Positions 11,901 to 24,800 are shown, counted from the stretch's first letter. The stretch is 58,000 nt of DNA from Adiantum capillus-veneris (GCA_014529385.2 CM043945.1:144205741-144263740), one strand, 5' to 3'. Made by a program: numbers and translations. Notes: a model not told the origin generated them from the letters alone.

Positions 11901-12458
11901 GCATCACCAAGTCTCACTTTGCCACAAGAGTGAGAATAAGTAGAGAACCACTCTCTATATAGTGTCACATGGAAACTCGCACCAAAATCTACTATCCAAT
12001 TCTGTGCATACTGCGCATCTTCTGTAACAAGAGCCTCAACAAGTAGATCTGCTATGAAGAACAATACGTCAGAGGTAAGTGACATAACAACCACTGGAAG
12101 AGTCTCTACAATAGGAGCATTTGAAGACTCTAGCACATTGATCTCCTCTAACTTTGCTTTGCCCTTGTTTGAATCATCAGACTTAGAAGTTTCACCGGAT
12201 TGTTTATCCTTCTTGCTTTGCTGCCATTTCCTCCAATCCTTCTTCACATGCCCTTTTTTATGGCAGCGATAGCACTCTCGACATTACACATAGAACCCCA
12301 AGACTTTCTGCATGAGCTCCCACGTTCCTTGCTTTTGGTATGACTTTGAGTGTGACCCCTCTGTCTATCAGTAGCAACATACGCATTAACATCCTTCTTG
12401 CCTTCCAGAGATTTCCTGCGAATCTCCTCGGTAAACAGATTCCCAAGGATGTCATTGT
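8985..12458 (-). pseudogene. Copia 1 Gag-Pol, 3' portion (gag end to RNase H), broken
   Basis: Reading leftwards from the copia 2 insertion: end of Gag with a zinc knuckle CYRCHKKGHVKKD whose last Cys is Trp; protease (IVDFGASFHVTLYREW; usual D-S/T-G is DFG); GAG-pre-integrase (LWHCWLGHISQKGMRTL); integrase (LVHSDVCGPM, LRTDNGREY, then AERMN after a frameshift); reverse transcriptase (VQMDVKTSFLHGDI and LYVDDMLIA); RNase H (IVGYADADYAGCVNN, TEAEYVALSDASK, KSKHIEVRYHLVRDF). At least three frame changes (near 11120, 10790 and 10390) and TGA stops at 10019-10017 and 9656-9654 break it. It cannot make a working Pol. Confidence 0.88.
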
Positions 12459-12685
12459 TGTTGGAATTAGGGTTGCAGAGAAACACACACAGCTTGGAGA
12501 AGACGAAGGAAGCTCAAGGCACACAATAGAGAGTGTGTTACTTAGTGTGCAATGGCAATATGGATAGCCCTAGAGTGATGGGCGTATATACAATGCACGG
12601 GGGAAAAAACCTCCTAAAGAGGGAAAAAATGCCCCGGCGGTCCTAGTGTGTTCACACACATCACTACCACATGTATATGGTAACA
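12459..12685 (-). repeat. 3' LTR of copia 2
   Basis: 227 bp; plus strand TGTTGGAATTAGGG to ATGGTAACA. Paired with 17410-17636; four substitutions distinguish the copies (two near the GCAATGG motif, one in the G/A run, one C/T before CCGGCGG). Confidence 0.95.
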
Positions 12686-12760
12686 AATCCCCCCTGGAGT
12701 GATGCGGTGAACGAGAGCTGGCACATGAGTAAAGGGAAGTGCCATGCCTTGAGGACAGGA

Positions 12761-15700
12761 TCAGTCCACAAAGGGGAGTAAGCCCAAAGCTTTGCGGAAA
12801 GCTTCAAGCTTCTCACGAGACAATGCCTTTGTGAAAAGATCTGCAAGGTTGTCCTGTGTTGGCACATAAGCCAAGCTGATCTCTCCTGCTGAGAGCCTCT
12901 CCCTGACATAGTGGTAATGCACCTCAATGTGCTTTGTGCGAGCATGAAAAACTGGGTTCCTCGCAACTGCCAATGCGCTCTGACTGTCAATGTAGATAGT
13001 GTTGGCAGTGTTCTGTCCAACACCCAAGTCGGCCATAAGGCGTCTGAGCCATACACACTCAACCGTAGCTGTGAAGACTGCCCTGTACTCAGCCTCACAA
13101 CTCGAAGTGGCCACAGTAGGTTGCTTCTTGCTCAACCATGATATACATGAACTGCCAAGCATGAAACAAAAACCACTTGTGGACACTCGCGTGTCAAAAC
13201 AACCAGCCCAATCTGAGTCCGAAAAAGCATGTAAGTCTGGCGGCAATGATCCCCCCTTGGGATAAAACAAGCCAAGATGTAAAGTGCCACTAAGGTAGCG
13301 GAAAATCCTCTTGACAGCCTGCCAATGCTTAGACCCTGGGCTATGCATAAATCTGCTGACCTGCGAGACTGCAAACTGAATATCTGGCCTCGTGTTGCAT
13401 ACATAAATGAGGCAGCCAACAGCAGTTTGGTAAAGAGTGACATCAGCAGGATCGCCAGCATCATGTAGACTCAACTTCAAACCTGTTTCCATGGGAGTGG
13501 CAATAGGTTTGCAATCCTCAAGTCCAAACTTACATAGCAATGTCTCTATGTAACTTTTCTAACACAAGGCAATACCACCATCACACTGCTTAAACTATAT
13601 ACCCAAGTAATGATGCAACAGCCCCAAATCTTTCATCTTGAAAGTAGCATTTAAATCAGCCTTAAATTCAACAATATGTCTCTCATTTGGTCCAGTGATC
13701 AGCAAATCATCAACATAAAGAACCACAATGAGAAATACATCATCCTCACGCTTTACATACAATGTGCTTTCTGTTGGACTGTTACGAAAGCCTCGTTTAA
13801 CCAAATGAGTGTCAGCTTTCTCATACCAAGCACGAGGAGATTGCTTCAACCCATACAAAGCCTTCTTACATTTGTACACTTTGTCCTCTTGTCCTTTTAT
13901 GACAAAACCGCGAGGCTGCGTTACATAAACTTCCTCAAATATGTCACCATTCAAGAAAGCAGTAACAATGTCTGATTGATGTACATCCCAACCAAAATGA
14001 GCTGCCAATGCACATAGAAAACGCACAATAGTCATATGACAAGTGGGAGCAAAAGTCTCTTCATAATCTATGCCTTTTTGTTGTGCATAACCCTTTGCAA
14101 CAAGTCGAGCCTTATGGCGATCGATCTCACCATCCGGCTTGCGTTTCAACTTGTAAACCCACTTTGTACCAATGGCCTTTTTGCCAGGAGGCAAATCACA
14201 TAAAGTCCATGTGTCATTCTCTATAAGTGCATCATATTCTGATTTCATGGCAGCAATCCAATTTTCTGAATTCTGTGCTTCATCAAAAGACAGAGGCTCC
14301 TCAACATCATGTAAACTAGACATAGCCAAAGCATAACAATCTGATGCATAAGATGCATGGCGAGAGCCTGAATGAGTACGACTAGATAAAGGTGCATCCA
14401 ATTTACTGTCACGCAAAGTGTGCACCAACCATTTTGGCATACCTCTAGCCTGCTCATTTTCAGCCCTTTCCTCATCAAGTACATCATGTACATCTGCATC
14501 AGTAATAGGCTGTTCTAAAACATTTTCAGAAACCCCCATAGGCTGTACATTTGCCTCATTGGAACTTACATTCGTATTTCCACCAATGAAAAGAGGCAAC
14601 AAAGTGTCATAAATGTCCTGTGAGCTTACATTACTGTCTCTAGTACATGACAGCAAGGGCTGAACAGAGTCTTCCACAAACACTACATCCCGTGAAACCA
14701 GAATACGTTTTGTTTGCGGGTGATACAACCTGTAACCTTTGCTTTCAGCACTATAACCAACAAAAATACATTTGACAGCCTTATCATCCAATTTTCTGCG
14801 CTGCACTTGTGGCACCAAAGCATATGCCAAACAGCCAAAAACACGCATGTGATCAATAGAAGGTTTTCTATCATGCCATGCTTCATATGGAGTAATAGAC
14901 TGCAAAGCTTTCGTAGGACACCTATTAAGTACATAAGTGGCACACATGATGGCCTCAAGCCAAAAAGAATGCGGCAAAGCTTGACTTTTGACCATACATC
15001 GTGCCATTTCCGTTAGTGACCTGTTTTTCCTCTCAGCAACACCATTTTGCTGAGGTGTATAAGGCACTGTACATTGGTGTTTTATCCCACGACTAGCCAG
15101 AAATGCATTAAATTCATGAGACATATACTCCCCCCCTCGATCAGAACGGAGGGTGCCCATAGTACATTTTGAGACATTTTCAGCCATAGCCAAAAATTGT
15201 TTGAAGCACATAAAAACTTCGGACTTCGCTTTAAGCGGAAATACCCATGCATGCCTGGAGTAATCATCAATGAAAGTCACGAAGTACAGGTAATTGCCCA
15301 AAGACGGAGTTTGCATGGGCCCACAAACATCACTATGCACAAGCTGCAACCTGCATGTGGCCCTAACTGAACCATCCTTTGGAAACTTAGAACGCTGCAT
15401 TTTACCCAGAATACAGCCTTCACAAACATGTTTGGCAGGTGCTTCAAGAGGCGGCAAAGAAGCAACCATATCAGATTTCTGCAAACGCAGCAAACTGGCA
15501 AAATTCAGATGACCAAAACGTGCATGCCAAAGTTTTGCATCTGAAATAGCCCTTGAATCTACAACAGCATTTGCAAAATTTTGTCCACACTTGTCATACA
15601 AAGTGAGCTTATACAGCCCACGGCACAAAAGCCCAGATGCAACAATTTCATCACCAAAACTGAGATCATGAACTGTACATCTGTCATCCACAAATTTGAC

Positions 15701-17047
15701 TACAAGTCCAAGTCTAGCAAGTGCGGATACAGACAAGAGATTCTTCTTGATCCCAGGTACATAAAGTGCATCAACAAGTGTGAAGGAACTGCCATTAGCA
15801 GCAGTGAGCACAATCTTTCCAACTCCCTGAACTGGATAAGAGGCGTTGTTGGCACAAGTGACTGAATTCCCATGAGGGACAGACTCGAGAGAGGTAAACA
15901 ATTCACGATGTGAGGTAATGTGCTTTGTAGCACCACTGTCGAAATACCACACATGTGAATCTGCAGCAACTGACAAGCATGCATCATGGACAACAGGATT
16001 GTAAGTGCACTCTGCGCTAAAAGCCCATTCTGCATCAACATCAGCATCACAATCTCCTTTCACAGAAGACTCAACAATGGATGCATTTGTAGTGGAACCA
16101 GCATTTGCAGTGGAACCACCCTCTTTCTTCTTAGCCTCTTTGGCCTTCAACTTAGGACACGACTTGATCAAGTGATCATTGGCTTTACAATAATGGCAAC
16201 GCATCTTCTTTTTGCCCTTATCACCAGAATTGCCAGACGAAGTGCTGCCACTAGAAGCATTAGGAACAGAAGTTTTGCCACTCGCAGTAGAACCATAAGA
16301 AGTGGCTGCATTACTGTTACCACCCTTTCTTTGAGAAGCAATAAAAGCCTGTTCAACTGCACGCTGCCTAGTCCTGTTTTTTTTAGAAAGTGACTCTTGC
16401 AACAGCAATGTGCATAATGCATCAAACTTGACAACTTCAGGATTTCCTTGGGTCATCAGTCTCCAAGTACTAGCAAAAGTCTGGTAGGAATCTGGTAAGG
16501 CATCAAGAACAGTCTGCACAAGGGAACTGTCCGAAATGACTTCACCTACAGAAATGAGTTGCTCATTGATATCCATGACACTAGCAAGGAAAGTGTCCAT
16601 ATCATCTTCCTCATGCATAATCTTCGACTCTAGCTCTTTACGCAGCAAAGCAATTTTAGCCTCATTGCGGCTTGCATAAAGACCTGCTAGAATATCCCAA
16701 GCCTGTTTTGCAGATTTTGCTGAACGGATGTGAGGAATAATGGTGCGCTTCACAGACAACGCAATCAATGCATGAGCCTGCGCATCCTTAACATCCCAAT
16801 GAGCTTGTTCTGCCGTAGGCAAAACAACTCTAACAGCTGCAATCCTTGTAGCAAGACCTGCAACATCCTCAACATCGCCTACATCTTCAGAACCAGGACG
16901 TACATCAATGCCCTGCACAATGTTCTAGACACCTTTTGACACAAGAAAATGTTGCATCATATAAGCCCACATAGGGTAGTTGTCCCCATCCAACCTGTCC
17001 TCAGCAGCAAACATCTTGAACACATCTGTGTTGTTGTTGTCAGCCAT
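12761..17047 (-). pseudogene. Copia 2 Gag-Pol polyprotein with three in-frame TAG codons
   Basis: One frame from ATG 17047 (MADNNNTDVFKMF) to the stop at 12761. Gag of the UBN2 type; zinc knuckle CHYCKANDHLIKSC; protease WYFDSGATKHITS; GAG-pre-integrase LWHARFGHLNFASL; integrase with HSDVCGPM, LRSDRGGEY and NGVAERKNR (the DDE triad is present); reverse transcriptase HQSDIVTAFLNGD and LYVDDLLITG; RNase H FSDSDWAGC, SSCEAEYRAV and ARTKHIEVHYHYVRE. TAG codons at 16927-16925, 13597-13595 and 13561-13559 interrupt it; neighbouring residues suggest the originals were Trp, Gln and Gln. Translation would yield a 40-residue Gag stub unless the stops are read through. The reading frame itself is unshifted, so decay is recent. 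Confidence 0.92.
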
Positions 17048-17396
17048 GGTAAATGCTGCACCTGATGTGAAAACTTCCCGAAAATAGGAGAAATGGAGCG
17101 GGAACAACTTGTGCTATATAGCACAAACCGTAGAAGACTATAAGGCACCTGTTATGCAGAAAACGGCACTGACAGAAAATCTGCACAAAATGACGAAATA
17201 GCCTGTGCACTACTGCCCGTAGTGGAAACGGAGGCCGAAATGAGCCCAAATCAAAATTCTGAGCAGACCGAGCTCTATGAGCTCGCCCACAATATTTGTC
17301 GACCTGCGAACGCTCGCCAAAGCTCACTGAAATCGAAGAAAGTGAGCAGGCGTGTGCTGGAGCAGTTGGCGACTAAGCCCGGGAGGACGTGACCTG
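17048..17396 (-). other. Leader of copia 2
   Basis: About 350 bp between the primer-binding site and gag ATG. No other feature seen. Confidence 0.6.
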
Positions 17397-17407
17397 CTCT
17401 GATACCA
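17393..17407 (-). other. Primer-binding site, copia 2
   Basis: The minus strand reads TGGTATCAGAGCAGG close inside the LTR end (17410), complementary to the 3' end of initiator tRNA-Met. Confidence 0.85.
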
Positions 17408-17409
17408 AT

Positions 17410-17636
17410 TGTTGGAATTAGGGTTGCAGAGAAACACACACAGCTTGGAGAAGACGAAGGAAGCTCAAGGCACACAATAGAGAGTGTGTTACTTAGTGTG
17501 CAATGGAAAGATGGATAGCCCTAGAGTGATGGGCGTATATACAATGCACGGGGGGAAAAACCTCCTAAAGAGGGAAAAAATGCTCCGGCGGTCCTAGTGT
17601 GTTCACACACATCACTACCACATGTATATGGTAACA
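17410..17636 (-). repeat. 5' LTR of copia 2
   Basis: 227 bp, plus strand TGTTGGAATTAGGG to ATGGTAACA, followed by the target duplication ATTGT. Drives transcription leftwards. Confidence 0.95.
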
Positions 17637-18163
17637 ATTGTACACTAGACCGATACAGGTGCTGAGTTGCTAATCGCAATACAGAACGTATCCCAAGACG
17701 AGGGTAAACTGCATAGCAAGAATATACATTTGATTTCCTCATCGAAGACCAAACCTTGAGTGGTCAACTGAGTGAAAATGATATTGAACTCATTAATGTG
17801 AGTAGAAATAGTGCCCTCTTCCTTCATATGAAGGTCAAACAGCTTTTTCATCAAGAAAACCTTATTAGTAGTACTTTTGTTCTCATAACTGGAACACAAC
17901 TTATCCCATACATCTCTAGTAGTCCTTTTTCCAACTATAGTAAAGTACACAGATTCGGTCAAATGCAAACAGAGGGTAGATTTGGCCTTAGCATCAAGTT
18001 TCTCTCACTCAACATCTGTATAATCGCCCTCTGTGCGCTCCATGATAGGATCTAGCTAGCCTTTTTGTATAAGAACATCTCGAATCTGCTCTTTTCAGAT
18101 AGCAAAATTCGTCCCATCAAATTTTTGGATATTGTAAATATCCTTTTCACCACTAGATGACAT
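17637..18163 (-). pseudogene. Copia 1 Gag N-terminal part, broken
   Basis: ATG at 18163 begins MSSSGEKDIYNIQKFDGTNF, followed by a TGA at 18097-18095 where Trp is expected, further stops, and then a recognisable UBN2-type Gag segment (TTRDVWDKLCSSYENKST; MKKLFDLHMKEEGTIS; LCSLPSSWDTF) down to the copia 2 insertion. The continuation (NDILGNLFTEEIRRKSLEGKK) is on the far side of copia 2 at about 12458-12395, one frame away. This shows that the interrupted gene is Gag and that it was already decaying. Confidence 0.8.
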
Positions 18164-19276
18164 GGCTGCAAGCTAAAGATAATATGGCGATAAACACTGG
18201 TAATTTTGGGATAAATTCGGCAGAGTTTCCCCGGAAAAATTGACAAAATCTCAATCCAAAACTGTTACAAGAGATCAGTAACGCATTAAAAGTAATGCTG
18301 TCAAAGCATAAGATAGGTGCATCAACCACTAACTGTGCATAAAAAGACAAAAGCTAACAAGCTGACTGTCAACATGGTGCCAAATGCACCTAGCCCTCTC
18401 TATACATGTCCTATGGAGAGACCACAAAAAAAGGGTACTCCAGCAACCTGTATCACCTAAAGGATCTCAACATTCGAGAATCCCCCAACTGAAGAAAACC
18501 TCAGGCTATCGACCCTCACAAAAGGTTATGCAGACAAGAAACTAGCCCAGTCTCAGAAAAGGTCTTCGAACCGAGTCTCAAAAACGGTCGGGACTGCCAG
18601 AAACAAGCCAAATCGGCTCGACAAAAGGTACATATGGTAGTTTTCGCGACTCAACGTATATCCACTGTCAACAATACTACAAGGTGCAGTATACGCGCTC
18701 AAACAGACGCCAAACAAAATGTGCAAGTAGTAAGCAAATCCTTGCGGGGAGTAAAACCGCTCTCAAAAGAGCTCAAGCACTATCAAAAGTGCCAAAACAA
18801 TGCATATCTGCATCAAATACTCCCATTGAAATCTGTGTTGATGCTAAACACTGCAACCTGTAAGAAACCTGGATGTCCTATATGTATGCAAGAACCTGTG
18901 AGGAGATGGATGCCTGAAAAAACAGAGACAATGTTGATGCCAAAAAGTGCTCCTAATCAGCCCATAAACAATATCTCAATAGCACATAATAGCCATGAAG
19001 CGGCTATACCATCCCAAAATACTCTCTAAACAACCTGCACCTGTGACTTGTACTTGTACCTGTATCTGTAGAAAAAGTGAAGCTGAAAAATACAACTTCT
19101 GAAGCGTAGCTCGGATGAAGCTTTCGACTGCACAAACAGCTTCGAAAGGGGGGTAAAACTTCAAGACACCTGCTGGAAACGCTCTCGGAACGTTGAATTT
19201 GCTGATGCCGAAATCGAAAACCTGTTTACACTTTTGAAAGTGCGCGTGCGCGGACACGAGAACGGCAAGCACAAAC
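18164..19276 (-). other. Long leader of copia 1
   Basis: About 1.1 kb between primer-binding site and gag start, longer than the few hundred bases usual for copia elements. No convincing protein is seen on either strand; the longest frame (18634-19029, plus) resembles nothing I know. It may be leader, or contain a decayed insertion. Confidence 0.4.
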
Positions 19277-19291
19277 CCTGCTCTGATACCA
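19277..19291 (-). other. Primer-binding site, copia 1
   Basis: The minus strand reads TGGTATCAGAGCAGG two bases inside the LTR end, complementary to the initiator tRNA-Met 3' end. Identical to the copia 2 site. Confidence 0.85.
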
Positions 19292-19293
19292 GT

Positions 19294-19582
<289 letters not shown>

Positions 19583-20041
19583 CCCTAAACCGGATTCTTT
19601 GTGATCATGTTAAATGTAATCATGTAAATGTGTCAATAACACCTTGTGATCACACAAAATTTGTGGTAATTACGTAAATACTTAATCCCTGAAATTTATG
19701 TAGTCAAGAAGGAGCAAGGACAAGTGTATTAAAGAGTACGGCATATTACTTGTAGTACTATTCTCATACATAGTGAAGAAAGAGTAAGTACAAGTGTATA
19801 AAAAAATTGGAACAAATTGTTGCATCTTCAAATTGATGAATAATAAGACTCTGGGGATGATAGGCAAGTTCCAACCCCTTAGCTCATGTAAAACAAAAAA
19901 AGGCTAATCCACCAAGCATTGATCCATAGAGAGGGAATAACAAGACTTAGCACCATTGCATCTAAAATCCATCACCACTTCAAGATACCAACCATGAATC
20001 AACAGTAACCCCTCTCTATTCATGAGACCGATCAATGATAT
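19583..20041. other. Spacer without recognisable gene
   Basis: AT-rich DNA between copia 1 and the helicase fragment. Nothing recognised. Confidence 0.5.
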
Positions 20042-20822
20042 TTGGACATAAAAGAGGTAGACATTATAATTATCGAGGAGCTATCCATGTTAACCCAAAC
20101 GACTTTTTACCTTATCGTAAGACAAAATGTCAATGTGACAAGCAATACATTTGCAGATCCCTTTAACAACAAATGTGTTCTCTTTCTTGGTGATCTTGCC
20201 CAACTACCCCCAGTTTGTCATGCACAGGAGCTTTGTAACATATATATCACAAGCTCGGTCCACTGTCTATATGAAACTTTCTACAGGATGTCATGCTCTG
20301 TAATACATGCAACGGACCCTGAATTACTTCATTTCTTGACCATTATTCATGAAAGAAAACCAGTTGTAGATGAGATCAATTGTACTTTGGGTGCATGTAT
20401 TATAGATGAAGCACATATGCATGCCTACATCAACAACTCTACTCCGATAATCTGCACTACTCACAGATTTGATGTCCAATACTGTAACAACCTAGCCTTG
20501 AATAAGTTGTACAATCAAACTAACATTACAAAAGTGGAAATGAAGACGAACGGGTGTAACATAAATGTCCCTCAGTACTGGCTCCTAGACCCTAAGTTCA
20601 ATGAGCTAGATTTGATCGCAATTGGCGTGTAAGTACTGCATGATCACTAAAAACACCGACTTGACAATCAGTGTGGCAAACGGTGCAACATGTATTGTCG
20701 ATGCCATAACACAAAACACAGAAGGTGAGGTTACATGTATCACCGTCCTCATTCATTGTACTGATAATAACTACAAAAGAAGAAAGGAAAAACACACTCA
20801 ACATCCATCTTCAAAAATGTGA
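20042..20822 (+). pseudogene. PIF1-like DNA helicase fragment
   Basis: Residues in the first frame include VDIIIIEELSMLTQTTF (Walker B-like, D-E replaced by E-E), VLFLGDLAQLPPVCH (the PIF1/RecD motif GDxxQLPPV) and TPIICTTHRFDVQYCN followed by LALNKL, a pattern of PIF1-family helicases. After a single-base frameshift near 20620 the similarity continues as MITKNTDLTISVANGATCIV (PIF1 pattern: M-T-N-DL---L-NGA-G-V). The Walker A motif and the C-terminal HKxQG motif are not visible, so the gene is truncated at both ends. PIF1 helicases unwind DNA; such fragments are often carried by Helitrons, but I see no Helitron Rep domain or ends here. It may be a Helitron relic or a decayed host paralogue. 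Confidence 0.65.
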
Positions 20823-21353
20823 ACCAACATCCTGTGCAACCAACCATTCGATGAAAAATTTCTTTTTGAAATACTTTCTATTTGTAAGAATTTACATGTA
20901 GCATGTATACTAGAAAAAACATTCATCAAAAGACAACCTTGCTTAAATATAATCTTAACTATAACCATCCCTATAATCTCGAATAATTGATGCACTTAAC
21001 TTTGTCTCCTCCCATAAACATTATTGTATATCCCTTTCGCCCTTGACAAATTAGTCATGCTCTTGTTCCCTTCATTGCTAGATACTAAATGTCAATTTGC
21101 ATATGTTCTACTGTATTCTACAGATGCTATATAGCAAGGCCCACCAAGCAAGACTAGTTTAGGTTTAAGTTTGCTAAATGGGTCCTTTCATTTTTCATAT
21201 CTTTATAGATTTACTCATTATTTCACAAACTACAATATTGGACCGTTCCCCTTGATCCATCATCTGAATTTGATGGGTGATCCAGCATCTCAATTGCATT
21301 ATTTATGCTTACGTAGTGAGTGATTGAGCACCTTAATTACATTAATTGCAGGC
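20823..21353. other. Spacer; ancestral upstream flank of the sugar transporter
   Basis: AT-rich, no gene recognised. Before copia 3 inserted at the CAGGC target (21349-21353 = 45414-45418), this sequence adjoined the transporter gene now at 45469, so it should contain that gene's ancestral promoter and 5' region. Confidence 0.5.
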
Positions 21354-21687
21354 TGTGAGAACTTAGAGATTAACTTAAATGTGATTAATATCACTATTAA
21401 TTAATATGCTAATGTCAATACATAAGAGAGTGCAAGATAGAAATAGAGCAATGACAATAGATTGCACTTGAATGGAGAGTGAAGACCTTGTTACAAATGA
21501 GGGCAGCTAATGGGATTTATATACAAGTTGAGGGGGTGAGGATTATCCATCACATGGGAATTATAGGTAGGTGGGAATAGACACATGTTGAGGCTTGCAT
21601 AGGTAAAAGGGGTCCATGTGGGAATTAGGGAATAGAGGTAGGTGGAAAGGAAGTCCACACTTACTAAAATCATAAGTTACTTTTACA
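21354..21687 (-). repeat. 3' LTR of copia 3
   Basis: 334 bp, plus strand TGTGAGAACTTAGAG to TTACTTTTACA. The polypurine tract (CCTTAAGGGGGGA on the minus strand) abuts it at 21688-21700. Confidence 0.93.
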
Positions 21688-21836
21688 TCCCCCCTTAAGG
21701 GTGGAATTTTCGTTGTAGCGCATTGAGATTGATGAACAAAAAAAAAACTTTGTGAAGTAGCCATGTCGTAGATACAAAAAAAACTTTGTGAAGTAGCCAT
21801 GTCGTAGATACATGCTATCCCCCCTCAATGAGAAGT

Positions 21837-24800
21837 TCATCCAGTAGGGATCAAACTCAAATTACGCGATGAGGCTGTTTGTTTAGAGGCAGGCATAGAC
21901 TTGGTGAGAAAGTCTGCCCAATTTTCTACAGATGGAACATACACTAGCTTGATGAAGCCATTTGCAACTAATTCTTTCAAGAGATGGAAGCTTATCTTAA
22001 TGTGTTTGAGCTTGGATGAGAAGGAAGGTGATTCTGTAAGTGCGATGGTAGACTGATAATCACAAAAAAGAGTGATTGGATCAGTCGAGATATTTAAGGG
22101 TAGCTTCAATTCGTTGATCAATTCAGAGATCCAAAGAGCCTCGCGGGAGGCAAGAGCAGCAGCAACATATTTAGCTTCAGAAGAAGAACTTGCAATAGAA
22201 CATTGTCGTTTGGTTTGCCAAGAGATAGGACTACCAGCCAAAGTGAATACATAGCCTCCTGTAGAAAAACATCGAGGGTCATCGCGAGCCCATTTGGCAT
22301 CAACATATCCTGAAATAGAGATGGGGCTAGAAGGGTCGTAACAGTAAGTGAGGGCATAGTGTTGAGTGGTGCGTAAGTAGCGAAGGGTGCGCTTTGCAGC
22401 TTGCTTGTGCACTTTACAGGGCTTTGACATAGAGCGAGAGAGGATATGGCCTGTGTAGGAAAGATCCAAACGGGTTCAGCAGATAAGATAACGTAATTTT
22501 GGGAAATGAAAGGATGGGCAGTAGAGTGCATCAGTGTGAGTGTAATCATGAAATTCAGGAGCAAGCTTGTGCTTAACAAGCAAAGGGGTAAACTCAGGGG
22601 TTGAAGCAGACATACCATAGAAGAGGAGGAGTTCTTCAATGTATTTGGATTGAGATAATTGGATAAATTTACCTGATGGATCTCTTATGACCTCAATGCC
22701 GAGAAAATAAGTCATAGGTCCTTTGTCGGTTACTGGGAATTCATGAGAGATGCAATCAATTTCTTGTAGCAACATGTACTCTGATGTGCCAAGAAGAGGA
22801 ATGTCATCCACAAAGAGACCTAAGATAGCCATGCCTTTAGAGGTCTGCCATATGTAGATATTGTAGTCTGCCATAAGACGTTCCCAGCCACATTTGAGCA
22901 AGTAGTGGTGCATGCGGATGTACCACTCTCGTGCAGACTGTTTTAAGCCATAAATGGGCTTATGCAATTTACATACATAATCAGGGTGGTGAGGGTCTTC
23001 AAAATGAGGAGGTTGTAGCATATAGATGAGCTCTTGGAGCAAGCCATGTAAGAAGGAAGTTTTTATATCAAGATGATGTAAAAGAAGATTAAACTTAGCA
23101 GCAAGTGCAATAAGAAGCCGAAATGCAGTCATACCCAGTACTGGCGAATAGGTGTCGAAGTAATCCACACCTTGTTGTTGAGTGAAGCCGCGAGCGACAA
23201 GGCGTGCCTTGTAGCGATCAACTGAGCCGTTGGGGTGGTATTTCTTCTTTAAGAGCCATTTACAAGAGACAATGTTATGATTCTTAGGAGGTGGCACTAG
23301 CTCCCAAGTGTTAGCTTCTTTGAGGGCTTGGAGTTCATCCAATATAGCAGCATGCCACTCCTTGCTCTCGCTAGAAGCGAGGGCATCGAGAACAGAGAGG
23401 GGAAGGGCATCTTCAAGAGGCTCTCGTGGATGTTGAAGAATCATTTCATCATTGAGGACAGCAGAGAAATTGGTGGATTCATAGATCTCGCGAAGAGAGC
23501 GGGTGCGGCCATGCGAACTAGAGGCGGCTTGGTCCAAGTGTATAGCCGAAGTGTGTTGCGATGGCGAGGTGGCAGAAGTAGAGCTATGAGGCTCGACTTC
23601 GTCGACATCTTCTGGGATGGGAGTAACTGGCAAGGTTTCGTGGGAGTTGCGGAAAAAAGGTGAGACCGGTAGCGAAGGTGATGGGAGCTCACGAGGTGGA
23701 GCACCGAGTGTCTGCGGTGTGATGGAAGTAGCGGTAGTCGGGATGGACGGTGTTGGTGATGGTGTCAACTGTGAGGAGATGGGTGCAAGAGGTGGTGCAT
23801 GAGTGTTGCCGATTAGCTGTGCATGAGAATGCGAGACACGAGGAGGTGGATGGGCGATGAGGAAAGGCCTTTGGATGGTGAAGGGAGGCTCAAGATTGTG
23901 CCTAGAAGGGTGGGAAATTTTCATGGGTGTGTGTGTGGGTGAGGCCATCAACAAAGATTGATGAGAAGATTTCCCTAAGATGATGAATTCTTCATCAAAG
24001 ACGACGGTGCGTGCAAAGATAAACTTGTGATGGTCTGGGATATAGAGGCGGTATGCCTTGATGCCAAAGCGATCACCATAGACGACAAAAGTTGTGCATT
24101 GATCACGTGGTGATAGTTTTGATAAAGGTTGTGTCACAAGTGGGTATGCAATGCTTCCAAAGATGCGAAGGTGGCCAAGATGAGGTGGATGACCGTGCCA
24201 GAGGGTGTAGGGTGTAGTAGTAGGATTGCGGGTGGATGGAATGCGGTTTTGAATGTAGCATGCAGTGGCGGTAGATTCTTCCCAGTAGGTGTCTGGGAGG
24301 CTAGCTTGGAGAAGCATGGCACGAGCAGCTTCAAATAGTGTGGGATTCTTGCGCTCGACACGACCGTTTTGTTGTGGGTGGTCGGTGATGGAGAATTCAT
24401 GTCGAATACCAGCAGAAAGACATAGATCTTTGAATGCATGAGAAGTGTATTCCCCACCATGATCTGTGCGGAGAGTTTTAATGTGGCAACCATGTTTAGT
24501 CTCAACTAATGCCTTGAATGTGCAAAAATGAGAGAAGGTTGAGGATTTCTCGGCCATGTAGTAAGTAGTTGTGTATTTTGAGAAATCATCTATAAAAGTA
24601 AGCATATACTTATTGCCAGTGAGGGAGTTGACGGGCAATGGGCCACAAACATCAGAGTGGATGAGGTCGAGAGGTGCAGTGGCTCATGATGATGAAGTGG
24701 GGAATGGGACATGATGTGCTTTAGCAAGAATGCATCCCTCACAAAGTGTGATGTGAGTGAGGTGCTTGGGAAGACCTAGTGCAAGTTGGCGATGAGTGAG

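Larger units (their letters stand above)
12459..17636 (-). mobile_element. Ty1/copia retrotransposon 2, full length, nested in copia 1 gag
   Basis: 5178 bp with 227-bp LTRs and an exact 5-bp target duplication ATTGT (12454-12458 and 17637-17641). The primer-binding site is inside the right LTR and a polypurine tract (CCAGGGGGGATT on the minus strand, 12697-12686) inside the left. The two LTRs differ at 4 of 227 positions by my count (1.8%). The single Gag-Pol frame is unshifted over 1428 codons apart from three in-frame TAG codons. It sits in the Gag gene of copia 1, so it is younger. Confidence 0.95.

Noticed and set aside
12761-17047. Stop-codon reassignment or RNA editing as an explanation for in-frame TAG
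   Set aside because: TAA and TGA stops occur as well in neighbouring elements, and U-to-C editing is known from plant organelles, not nuclear retroelement RNA. Single-base decay explains the data.
20042-20822. Complete Helitron
   Set aside because: No Rep domain, no TC start, no 3' hairpin with CTRR end. Only a helicase fragment is supported.
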